NCBI RefSeq assembly: GCF_028769735.1
Contig: NC_088177.1
Location: 11,720,599 to 11,784,598, forward strand
Direction: 5' to 3'
From: Zonotrichia leucophrys gambelii
Taxonomy: Eukaryota > Chordata > Aves > Passeriformes > Passerellidae
Length of the DNA: 64,000 nucleotides
Part shown: positions 12,007 through 27,720 of the stretch, in pieces
Layout: the number at the start of each line of letters is the position of its first letter
Numbering within the stretch: position 1 is the first letter of the stretch
Made by a program: the position numbers and the translations under genes
Notes under the pieces: generated by a model
What the model saw: only the letters and a program-made list of their open reading frames with translations
Databases searched by the model: none
What the model was told of the DNA's origin: nothing

Positions 12007-15000
12007 GCAGTGTGGATTGTCCATATGACCCAGCTCCCACTGGATGTTTTGGTACAGATTTGATTTGGGTTCAAATCAAATTCATTTGGATTTAATGTGT
12101 TTCTCAAGCAATGTTACAGGCCCTGCCATGGCTTGTGCTGCTCCCTGGTGCTCCTGGATTCACTGTCCATTTGGATGTGACAGTGAATGAACAGCAAACA
12201 GTGCCACAAAGCAGGCCATGTTTCTATTGGAGAAAAGTGTGTTTTCTGAATGAATAATTTCATGTGCACAGGCATGATGAGGCACTGACTGCCACTGGTT
12301 GCAGAGCAGCAGGCTGAGTTGATTGTTTCTAACAGGAATTCTTTATGCAGGGAGAAACTCCTGGAGCTAATGCTGCTAGTTTTGATTTCAGAGCAGTCCA
12401 TCAGTATCCATGGTCATTACAGCTCCAGTTTCCTTTATTTAATGCAAAATATTATTGCTTGCAAAGAAAATGGGAAATATGACAAATTTATAAAGCAGAT
12501 TGCTCTTTTACTTGCTGAACTGGCTTCACCTGTGAGTTCAGTCTAGTGGATTTAACTGGCTTTGTGTCACAGATAAATCAATCTACATTACATGGGGCCT
12601 GACTTGGCATATTTTAAAAAGAATGCTAATCTGTTTATTAAAAGCACAGGCCTCAAAACAGAGTCACTGTGCAAGCTCTTAACAATAGCATTCCTTTTTG
12701 AAGTTGAGGCAGAAAAGAAAAATCTCAGCCCATAAATGGCAGAGGTGCAAGAGAATTATTGGGACTTTTTAGTTTTAAAGCAGGAGAAGTCCATAAAAAG
12801 CCTTGATATTGATGCTGTAATCCCTGAGATTTCAGTAGTTATTCCTAGTCAGATGTATTAACAGGGAGTTAATATTGAGAGTTCTTAGTAATTTAGAGTG
12901 AAAATGTAACAGAGAGGTAGTTCTAAATTATGCCATTCAGATTTAAAACCATTTTTAAAGAAATCCATTGTGCACTGTGTGTGGTAATAAAAATGCCACA
13001 GATTTTGAATCAATACATATTAATGTGTAGAGTGTTAGGCTGTAATAATTTTTAAAGCTCTACTTAATGTTTCTTTCTTTATCCTCATTTACTTTGCTGA
13101 GTGAAATGGGGACCCCTACATTCTTAATGAGATGTGAGTAGAACATACCTTTACAGGCATTGATACAAGAACCAGTGTGGGTAAGAAAAAAACAGTTTTG
13201 TCAACAGGTGCATATTTGTCCCCATGAGCCTTGGCCAAAGTGAAAGCTGTGTCTGCTTTTTAGTGGTGTTTAACTGCTGAGACACTGAGACTAACACCTG
13301 AGACTGCAACCCTCAGGTGATTTTCCATATTGAAAAGTTGTGGCTAGTTGACAGTTTGCCCATCTCTGGATTAAATGCGGAATTGGTAGCAATTGTGTAA
13401 CTGTGAGATCAGCTGTGAGTTAAAATTTGTGTTTACTCCTGATAAAAACTCCCAATCTGCACATAAATAGGGCCATTTATCAGTATTCAAACACTCTCCG
13501 ATTAGGAGGGGAGAGGGGAGGGTGCCTTGTTCTTGAAAAAGAATCTAAAGCAAAGCAGTCCTGGTGAGAATAACATCAGATTAATCCTGGGAGTGAACAC
13601 CAGGAACTCTGGACCTTGTGGCTGTGGAACTTAGCACAGCAGAGAGAGGCTGGTGAAACATCCACAAATTTGCTTCCCAGCCCAGTTGTTTATCTTGTGT
13701 ATTTTAAATATTAAGATTATCACTACAGGATTAGTAGAATCCATCAGATCTCTGAAAGGACAGCTCCAAAGTTGGCTGAACCCCCCCTGATGGAAGGGGT
13801 GAGGAATGCAGAGTGTGGGAAGCATCCATCAGGAGAAAATAATGCCTTGGTAAAACAAGGATTTGTGAGAAGGAACTGCTCAGCAAACACTCAAGGTTGT
13901 AATGAATCCTGTTTGGATATACAGATAAAAACTCCAAGCAGGAGAAAGCTGATACAGGAACTTGGAGCCTTCTAAGAGCTTGGCTTCAAAGCTCAGTTTC
14001 TTTACATCTCAGACCAGGGGGGTCAGTGCCAAGGATGAGAAGCAGGTGGTGTTTGTCAGCTTTACTCCATGGGCCACAGCTCCATTTCCTCTCCCCTTCC
14101 TGCTGCACTCTGCAGTCAAGAGTGTGAGACCAACCCTGTACTCATCTAAATCAGCAATCAGGCTTTAATACCTGATCTCAGGGCACTGTGGGAGTTGCAG
14201 GTGTCCTGATCTTTTGGGGTGGATGGAATGGTGTAAGCCCTGCTGCTGAGCATCCTTGTTCATCTTGGAATACTAACTTTGAACTCAGTGTCAGCTTTGG
14301 TGTGTGGAAGTGGGCGTTAGGTGTTTCTAAATGTGAAAACACAGGATACCCTTTAGAAAAGAAATACATGTATATTATTCATTTCTCCTAAGAGAATACT
14401 GGAATCTTTCTTTCAACTTTTAGCCACAGATAGACAGTTTCTGGTTTAAGAGGCAGGATTTTCATGTTATGGATTTTTTTTTTTCCTCCCACAGCCTCCC
14501 CAGCTGATGCCTTTTCCACTTATTAATTGGTATTCTGTCCTCAGTTGAGGGAAGGATGTGGGATAGCAAATTAATTATGTGGGGTTGAACTATGATTCAG
14601 GGCCATGTTTCTTGGACTGCTAAGCCTGTTTTGATGAGCATGAAAATCCAGAAACACCTAGCAGAGATTGTTTCCATTCTCTGGAGTAGATTTCCAGTGT
14701 GTAAAGGGAAGCAGTGGCTGTACAGGAGTTTCCTGTTGGTGGGTTAGTGGTGGAGCTCTAAGAAATGTGAGCCAGGATTGACTTTTGGCTGTCCATTAAT
14801 TATGCTGGACAGCAGGACTGACATGGAACTTTAGCTTTTCTGAGCCTTTTCAGTCTTCCATGCTTTTAAAAATTACTTTAGCATGATGGGGGACTTTGAT
14901 AGTGCCTTTTTTGTTTTTTCATCAGCATTGCTCATGGAATTAGTTCTAAGTGGGCAGTAGTCTTTGGGGAGCAAATGTCAGGAATTGCAGTCATGTAGGT

Positions 15001-17203
15001 GGCTGTGGGACAGTAATGTAACAAAAGTAACTGGATTAAACCCTTAATGCCACTAGAGAAAAGGAGATTTGTGTGCCCAGCTGCCTGTGAAGCCAAACAG
15101 TTTGTTAGGTGCGTATGCAAAAAGGGATTGAATTAAAAAAAAAAAAAAAAAAGGGAGAAAGTTTTGTGACTTCAGCAGCAGCTCTGGTCAGTGCCACCAT
15201 GCAGGGAGCTCTGAACAACCCCAGCAATGGCCCAGCAGAAAGGTAAACAGCTTAATGGAATTCATCAGGGTATTACAGGTAAGGCTTTGCAAGCATGAAA
15301 ATAAGCAGAGAACTGAGGCAGGAGAACTGATATTAGCAGAATGATATTAGCAGAACAGAGAGAAAAAGCAAAGTCAACCCAACAAACACATGTGAAAATA
15401 ACCCCAGTGGTGGGGTGGCACCCTGAAAACTGGGCTTAGGAAGTAATCCGGTTGTGGTTGAAAGCAGTGTGAAGTGATAACAGGGAGCTGTGGCTGCAGA
15501 GACTTGGCATCTGGTCCTGGAGCAAATAAAGCTGAGTTGTTGACTTTGGGGCTTAGCTCAGCAGCAGAGAGAGGAGAAGCTGCTGGGTATGTGACCACAT
15601 CCAAGGCTGGGGTGTTTGTGACTTACAGGATTTAATGCAAGGGTAGTGGATTTGGGAGTCAAGGCAATTGATCACTATTAGAGTGGAAAATACATTTTTT
15701 AATGTGTTCCACTGATTTATTTAGCATTTAAATATATTCATTTATTGCACATTGTACTATCCCTTTCACGCTTCTTTTTTAAGCTTGCTTAAAAAATGTT
15801 TAGGTGGTACCTCCTAAAAATTCAGGTATAATATAGCATATTTCACATTAGCAACTAAAATGCTTGTTTGGTGAAGTCATTGAAAATTATTTCCTTTTTT
15901 TCAGTTACCTACTAAAAATGAGGACATTCTTTCAAAGTCAGTGAGAGTTCACATGAGGAATCATAAAGATCCATTTTGAACCCCCCTTGTACTCTATAAC
16001 AATAGAAGAGCTACAAACTTTATTTTATTTTCTTCATTACTTATTATGTCCCCTTTAGAGCCATTTCTTTATTATAGTCTATCATGTAAATAATATTTGG
16101 ACTACTTTTAGAGTACACAGTACTATAAAACTCCAATTACTTACTTTGACAACTGTTATGTTAGTTATTAATATGCACTTTAAAGCTGAGAGTTCTCCTG
16201 CCTGTTTAGTCACTCTGTGGTTTGGTGGTGTTTGTTCAAAATTATATGGCTGCTCATACAGCATAAAAATGAATTTTAAAAATTCCTCTGCTCAAGAGTA
16301 TTATGCAGTACAAGCTCCATAGGAGGCTTTTGGTGGCCAGTGTTTTTCATAATTGCCTGTTAAAGAATTTCTTGCAATGTAGAAAGACATGTTAACAAAG
16401 AGGGGCATTGTTTGGGGTGGATATGCCAGATTCTTTAGCTCTGCACTCAAAATCACAGAGTAACCACTGGGGTTAGAAAGCACAGTGTGTTTTAAGGAGG
16501 AGGAAGAGGTGGTGGTACTGGACTTATGTTCCCTAAACACCATAACTCATTTCCCAGCCTGACAACATTCCCTTTCCTTTATTTGCAAGCTTAGAGTTTC
16601 CATCAGGAAGTCTGTAAACTGCAATAGACCTTTGTGGCAATGTGTTTACCCTGGGAAAGCGTGGATATAAATAAATTTAAATACTGGATGTGGGAGTGTG
16701 AGGCTTTCTCAGTGGTAACGTAGACCCACCTTCATGCACCATACCAGGTGAGATGGCACTGCTTCAGGAAAGGTTGTAAAAAGTAGAATAAAGAAAGGAT
16801 TGTATAAAACAATTTAGTATTTCTGAGGGAGACTCTAAAATTTTCCATAGCTGTGTGGTACATTTTTATTAATAGGCTGTAATGTACCTTTCATCATCAC
16901 TCAGCTGTAACTGAGGGAGGCTTTTAGAGCACAGCAGTGACATTTCCACAGTCCTGACAACAGTTAATCTATGTCCTGGGCTTACCGGGCAATGGTTTCA
17001 GCACCATTGTACTCTGCAGTTGTCATGCTGTGGTTTTACCCATCTTTTCAGCTGCTCTGCGGCCACCTTTGGAGGGATGTTAAATGCTCTGAGTGTGTTC
17101 ATGTTGGCAAGTTGTTGGTATGCTGTGAAAATGCCCAATTTGAGGTACTGCTATGAGTTTTTCTCTGGAGGGAGCCTGATTTCTCCATTGCCTGTGTAGG
17201 TGA

Positions 17204-20586
<3,383 letters not shown>

Positions 20587-20702
20587 TGAGTGCCCTCTTT
20601 TACCTCTGGAGCAGGCAACTTCTGCATTGCAGCAGAGCAGCCCATCCCAGAGGTGGTTCCTGAGCCCTGCAGAGCCAGGACACTGGAACTGTGTGCAAAG
20701 AA

Positions 20703-20708
20703 CTCATC
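20703..20708. repeat. Target-site duplication CTCATC (left)
   Basis: Exact 6-bp duplicate of 21121-21126; defines the ERVK-like LTR borders. Confidence 0.88.
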
Positions 20709-21120
20709 TATTGTATTTGCAGGGAATGTCCCAACAAAGGAATTATGCATCTGACTCCATGTTCTCAGAAGGCTAATTTATTACTTTATGATACTATATT
20801 ATATTAAAGAATGCTATACTATACTAAAGAATACAGAAAAGATACTTACAGAATGCTAAAAAGATAATAATGAAAACTCGTGACTCTTTCCAGAGTCCTG
20901 GCACATCTTGGCCCTGATTGGCCAAAGAGTGAAAATAACTCACCCCAGAATCCAATGGAACAATCACCTGTGGGTAAACAATCCCCAAACACATTCCACA
21001 CGAGCACAACACAGGAGAAGCAAATGAGATAAGAATTGTTTCCCTTTTCTCTGAGGCTTCTCAGTTTTCCAGGACAAAAATCCTGGGTGAAGAGATTTTT
21101 CAGAGAATGTGAATGCAACA
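20709..21120 (-). mobile_element. Solo LTR (ERVK-like) 146 bp after exon 18
   Basis: 412-bp element bracketed by an exact 6-bp duplication CTCATC (20703-20708 and 21121-21126), the size typical of ERVK integration. On the minus strand it starts TGTTGCATTCACATTC, has a CCAAT box (GGCCAATCAGGG; + strand near 20911-20922), a run of TAGTATAGTATAG-like steps, AATAAA (TTTATT at 20777-20782) and ends GCAAATACAATA. The terminal dinucleotide is TA in place of CA. I recognise the pattern as a common passerine LTR. It is antisense to ERBB4, with no internal region. Confidence 0.92.
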
Positions 21121-21126
21121 CTCATC
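21121..21126. repeat. Target-site duplication CTCATC (right)
   Basis: Right-hand partner of the 6-bp duplication around the intron-18 LTR. Confidence 0.88.
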
Positions 21127-22373
21127 CTCAGCATCAAATGATGACATGCAAATATTATTTCTTGGTGAGCAAAGACATGTCAGCCCCAGTCATTTTTATG
21201 TGCAAAAGGGCTACAAAGGCTGGACTGTCCTGCTGGCAAAGTGCAGCACCAAGGTTTGCCCTTCTGTTTTTACCTAAGAGCATCTTTTATCATATTCCAT
21301 CTTTTGGAAATGTGGATAAATGCTGTCTTTCATTTCACAAGTGTCACCTGGGTCTTGCAACAGCAATAACACCTAGTAAAAACAATGCCATTACCTAAAC
21401 TGTAGCACTTTTTGTTTCTTCCATTTAAACAGAAAAATTATTTATATCAGGGCACTCTTTAACAGCTGGGATGTAAGAGTGGAACCCACAATGGAAAAAG
21501 TACTTCAATTAAGGAAGTATTTATTTTTTAAGATCTGTTGTTCATGTCCAGATCTCAGAGGGATGAAGTAGGGTTTTAGGGGGCAAGTCAAAGCAATTCC
21601 CCAACCCTCTGGGAGCAGCCCAAGCCTGCCAAATCACGGTGATAAGTCAGAGCATCTGCATCTGTCCTCAAGAGGGGAGAAAAGGAAGGAAGCACAGAGC
21701 AGGTGGCTATAGCTACAAGGTGATGGAAATAGATTTATATACTTAGATGATAATAAAGTGATAGAGGTTGACAAAAACACAGCAGTAGTCAAGAGTGAAG
21801 GAAAAGTAGCCCAAAACAGTTGGTGAATTTTAATTTAAATTTTCTTTTTAGCCACCTAAGTTTTTGATCGTCAGGTATTAATTAATTAGACAAACAGCCC
21901 ATAAATTTTTCACTCTAAATATATTATTCTCAGGGTGTTCTGTTCCTTCATGATGTTATGATCTGGTGATAATCTGTTTTGAGAGTTTACTGATGGCTTC
22001 AAATTTGGGCATCAGAATCCAGACAGAAAATACAAATTTTTGTTTAATTATATCCAAACCAGTATCAGAATTTTCTCAGTCACTAGAAAATGTGCATCAT
22101 GCCATGCTGCCAGTGCTCTTTAGAAACCCTTTTGTGGACAAGAAAATCAAGGATATTTACTGATAGAAAATGTTTCATTTTATATCAGAGTTTAGTTTTG
22201 ATGTAAGAAGTAGTTTTACAGAATTTTTTTTTATTTTGTAACTTTGTGCATTTTCCTTTTTGAGTCCCACAACTGATCTGCATAATATGACAGAATTTGT
22301 CAAAAAGAACTGTAACTCTGAATCAAGTGTTTCTGATAGTTGTCTAATTAGTCTTCTTTTTTTCTTTTTCTAG

Positions 22374-22526
<153 letters not shown>

Positions 22527-25500
22527 TAGCCCACAGAGGTTTTAAAGACTAATTCCTGCCAGTTTTATTTCTTTATATTTAATTGTACACAATACCTGGC
22601 AGGGTTGGGTTTTCCACTGCATGTGCCCCAAGATACTTGGAGTTTTCTAATAATTTAGTATAAGACTGAAAGTCCTCTGTATCATGGGCCAGATATTGTA
22701 TCTTTCTGTGGCATAAAAGCCATGGAAGAGAGAGAAGGAGTTGCAGGGGCTGATCTTCCCTTGCATGCAGGTCTGTATTGGTGTAGAACTCCCAGGCACA
22801 GAAATTCAGCTCAGTTTTCGCCCACTTTGGTTTTCCAAGACTCTGGGAGCTGGCAGCAGCAGCAAAGCATAACAGGGAGAAGGGGAAAATTAAAATATTC
22901 CGGATTTAAAAGTCCTTTTGCTTTATTAATCTGAAATACCATGGATGAGAGGTCAAGATGGTAATTTCCATGAATGTTCTATGATCACAGAGGCTTTGCA
23001 CTCAGTTTTCAGCTCTGTGTCAAGATCAAGGCTTACTGACACCATGAATCTTTATGTCTTATTCAGTGACAATTTTTTGACAAGTCATAGAAATTTGCAC
23101 TCTTTTTGTAGGTCCCTCTTGTGAACTTAAAAATTGCATGTGACTTTTAAGTCTTGCTGATCTGTTCAGTGTGTAGGCCTAATTTGTTAGCATTAATGAG
23201 ACTGTAAGCCACAAGGAGAAGGTACTCCCATTATTGTATAGTCTATTCTTCCACCTGGAAGTGAACAGATATGTGTAGTTATGGATTTTTGTGTTTCAGA
23301 CAGCTGTTTCATGTCTGAATTCTCAGGCAGTTGAAGGAAGGCTGTGTAGAGGAAGGGATTTCCTGTGTTTTTTACAGCACTACACATTTATGTTGGTTAG
23401 ATCATTTCCAACCTTGATGATTCTGTCATTCTGTGGTTCTATTGCATTCAGTAATCATTTTGCACAAATACTAAATTAAAAAGGCAGTTTTGGCACTGTT
23501 TAAAAGGAATTATTTGCACTAAAGGGATAACAAGTATTAGATATTTTTGCTTAATGGACAAAGAGTCTTGCTAATAATAGAGCTGCTCAAAGAGAGAAGA
23601 GGTGAACTGGATGTCAGTGGTCAGTCCGTGATACAGACTCCAGCCTAAAGGTATTGTTATCACTATGTGGAACTGAGCAATTTGTACCAGCTCAGGATCT
23701 GACCCCTGATCTGACAGAGAAATAGCAGTAATATCTCCTCCTCTGATACTGATTAACCTTGAAGCAAAGAAAACATGAGGTCCTTGGTAGAAGGCAGAGT
23801 TGCTTGTGTGAGGTTTCACAGCTCAGCTTAGGTCAGATTAGTTCACTGGACCATTCTTGCCCCCAGTGTTTGCATCAGAACATCTGATAAATGGCTCAGA
23901 AATGAAGAGGCTTTTGGGAACTCTGGAGATTTTTGGCTGTACAGTTACAGTAGGAAAGGTTTCTCTTGAAATTAATAGTTTCTCCTGAGTCTCTGACCCA
24001 GTGGCTGCAAGATGAGAGAAAAGTTTAAGTTGTTTTGAGTTCTTGAGGTTAAAAATAACCCTTAAGTTGTTTTTAATCATCATAAAAAAGAATTAGACTT
24101 CATCATTAGTTGATACAAGTGGCAATAAGGAGAAATAATATGTTTTCTATCAGTGCTGCTTTTGATATATGTGCAGTGGTTTGTAATTCTTTTCTGTACT
24201 GCATTGATGAAGATGATTAAATTTCATTCTTGTGAAATAATTGCTCATCCAATTATAGAGAGGTTCTTGCCATCCTTCCCTCCTAAACCAGTTGTTTAGT
24301 TCCTGAAACAATACATTTCAAAGAGAATGACTTAAGCATTATTTATTGTTTTAATGCAACTACTCCTCCCTGTCCCAAAAAAGACACAGTTTTAAACAGT
24401 TAAAAAATGTAAGCTAAAATTTAAATTATCAGGACATAACTTAAATATCTTTCCCTGAAATGTAAGAGTGGAAAAAAAAGCGTTTTAGTCATTGTCATTT
24501 CAAGACTTGACTCAGTATAAAACTGGGTACTGTTTACTCATTTTATAAGGAAATATTCAAATGTACATCTGAAAGCAGAATGCATTAGTTGTACTTCAGT
24601 AAAAAGATTTTTGTTGGTTAAAAGCATTTGTGTCATATTTTGAAAGGTATATAGGTGCCTAAAGGCCACTGTGAGCAAGGTGGGGTTAATGCTTTCTTAA
24701 AAAGGGTCTGCCAGTGTTGGTAGTGAATGGGAAGAGGAGGTTAGTGGGAAGGTGTCATTACATGAGTCACACCCTTGGCTTTGTAGGTGTGCTTTTGTCA
24801 CCAGTTACTTCTTCCTGAGTTAGGAAAGGCCTTGTACCTGTAAGCAAAAGTTAGCATTCCTCTTGGAAAGGCTCTGGAGAGTGGAAAGACTTTGGTAAGC
24901 AGCAGTTTGTGTGCAGAGGGAGTACTTGGATCACTTCAGTGGATGTGGATGTTAGTGGCACTGCCCATCCGATAGACCTGCTGAAAACTTCTGATGCTGG
25001 CAGAATGTGAGTCTAAAAGGGCTCTGGGAGCTCCTGAAATTCTGCTGCACATTATGCTGAAGGAGTAAAGCAAAACAATTCATTCCTGGGCTGTCATTTC
25101 AGCAGCCTGCAGCCCTGCTAATGGAGCAGTAATGACTGTAAGGATATAATATCTGATGGCAGCTCTGCTGCTCTGGCCAAGCACCTCCCATCAGGAGATG
25201 ATGAATTGGCCATCATCCAAAAGCACAGCCCTTATTTTGGATTTTTCTTGAGGGAGCCACAGCAGAGTCTCTTTTCCATGTTTTCTCCACCCATTTACAG
25301 GTAACCCTTTCCCTTTGCTCCCTGTGTTTGTCCCTGGATTTATCACTGCAGTAGGTCTGTGTCTGCTGCAGCAATACAAGAATCTGCTAAGTAGCCTGGA
25401 CCAGGACAGAGCCAGACTGCCCAGGAGGCCTTCTCTGGATTTATTTTCACCACACACAGGTTGACATTACTGTTTTGTCAAATATAGGTTTACCCCATTT

Positions 25501-27635
25501 CCCAACATGCTTCTGAGTGTGTGTTGTGTCTGGGATAATGTCTAAAGGATTTTCCCTTCAGCATGGTTATGTGCTTAAGTTGCAGGGCAGAGTTTCTGCT
25601 CTGGCTGGTCCCCAAAAGGGGCTGGAGTTTGAATTGAGAGTGCAAGAATTCTGCCTGCAGCTGTGTCTGGCAGGGAGTCACCAGCAAGAGCCAGGGGCAT
25701 CAGGAGGGAGCTCAGTCCTGCTCCTCACCCTAAGGCTGGGAACAGAATTTATCATGGTCCTGAGTTTTGTGGAGGAAAGAGATTCTTGTGGTGAGGAAAA
25801 CAGCCAGATGTGCAGCTGAGAGGCTGCTTAATAGCAGAACAGAGACTTACAATTTCACTTGGGAAAACAATTTCACCTCCTCAGCCTCAATTTGTTTGAC
25901 TGTTATGATTGTCTGATAAGTAACCATTGGCCTGGTCAGATGGTTTAACATCAGCCCAGATACTCAACTGACAATTTAATAAATTCTAGAGACATGCTGC
26001 AGTTGGAAAGCATAGCAAACAGCCTTTGAGGCTGAAAACTTGTCGTGGGGAAACAGCCAGTTGGTGAGGGCCTTTCCTCTAAGCTTGATGTTTCCAGGAT
26101 GTAATCCTATGAGCTGTGGTTGTGTCCAGGATTTTGATCCACTTACAAGTTTAATCTATCCTCCCTGAGTTTAAATGCTCCATTATCTGTTAGAATATAA
26201 TTAGAGGCTGCAAGCACAAGTCAGCATCCACAGAGTTCCTTGGGAGTCCCTGAGCTCATTGAGATGAAGACAGTTTGACTGATGGTGGTCAGCTGATATT
26301 GGGCCAGAAGCTAATAATAGAAGGCAGTGCTGCTTAGCTAGGTGAGAAAGTTAACTTGGGAAAAATTAAACTGAAGGCTTTGGGATTTATGGTTGGAAAT
26401 AAATTTCCCATTCTCATTTGTTTCCTAGTAAGAGAGCTTCAGAGGCAGTTGGTTTCTTTTATGGTTTTATAATTAAGATCTAGAGGCTTCCTGGCTTGGT
26501 CTGTGCTCGCTGCAGTTGCTGCTGTCTGCAGTGGCAGCACTTGGAGTGTGGGAGGACATTTGTCACACCAAGTGCAGAGGTGGTAAGTGACAGTGACCTC
26601 CACCAGACATGTAGCAAGCAAATTAAAGCTGCATGTAGGGGACTGACACCCACATCTTTTATTTATGTCTGGCCTAATGAACTAAATGAATAAATCACTC
26701 AGATGTGCTGCAGAAACAGCTTTTTCTAAATTGTATGCCTGTCTTACAGTAAAGACAAGCCCTCAGCTTGAGGATATCAATATCAAACTTATCTTCAGTT
26801 CAGAGGATTGAAGATAAAAAAATCATGTAGCTGACTAGAGAATTCTTTCTCCTGTTCAGCTGAAACCCCACAGAGATATTACGGATAAGCTTGCTTTGTT
26901 TCCTCAAGTATGTCTGGATGGAAAGTATAGCTAGCTAGTCAGGTGAAGAAGGTGAGAGAAGACTTCACTTTTCTTGGTTTCCACTGATGGCTTCAGACAT
27001 AGGAAGGTTCGAGGCTGAAGCTTTTTGGTTCTTTGCTTGGCCCACGGTGACATTCATAGATCCCTTGAGGCTACAGACACACTCTGATACACAATTCCTC
27101 AGCTGATACAGCTGCATTTGCCCTCAGCTTCTTTGTAAGATCCTGCCTTATGTGACTATGAGGGTGACTGGTTAAAAAAATTTTAGTATTTCAAAAATTA
27201 AATATAGCTACATATCTTTTAGTATTAGTATATAGTAATATAAGTTAAATATTTTTTAGTATTCTGTGTACACATCATGCTCCTGCCCAGCCCAGTGTTT
27301 GGTCCAGGTCTTCAGCAGACCATGTAGATGCTCCTGAAAGTCTGAAAAGACATTGCTGCTAGCAGTAGTTGGATTCAGACATTCCACTGACTGCCTGGCT
27401 GCTTGGGAAATACACCAGCGTTAATCCTGAATCTCATTGAAAGGGCAGGTTTAGGATCAAAGGAAATCCTTTATGGCAGCAGTGAGACATTTTTCCTTAT
27501 CCCCTTTTGCTGTCATTTCTGAGCACATCCTCCTTTCCAGCTGTGTGTGAGCACTGCCTGGCTCTGTGCTCCACTGCAGCTCAAACAGGTTTTCACTCCA
27601 TCGTGTCAAGCTGCAGGAGGTGGGGAGCAAGGGGT

Positions 27636-27720
27636 GACATTAACCCCTGTGATTGTAGGAGTTTTGGACATAACTCCTGTGATTTTAGGAGTTATGGACA
27701 TAACCCCTGTGATTTCAGAC
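27636..27720. repeat. 30-bp tandem repeat, three units
   Basis: Units start GACATTAACCCCTGTGATT (27636), GACATAACTCCTGTGATTTT (27667) and GACATAACCCCTGTGATTTC (27697). A minisatellite-like local array. The + strand ORF over it shows repeated DIxPVI peptides only because of the array. Confidence 0.88.

Noticed and set aside
11305..12040. ORFs up to 239 codons on both strands
   Set aside because: They lie inside the family-A solo LTR, overlap on opposite strands, and recur in the sister LTR at 43.5 kb. They reflect repeat composition and not genes.
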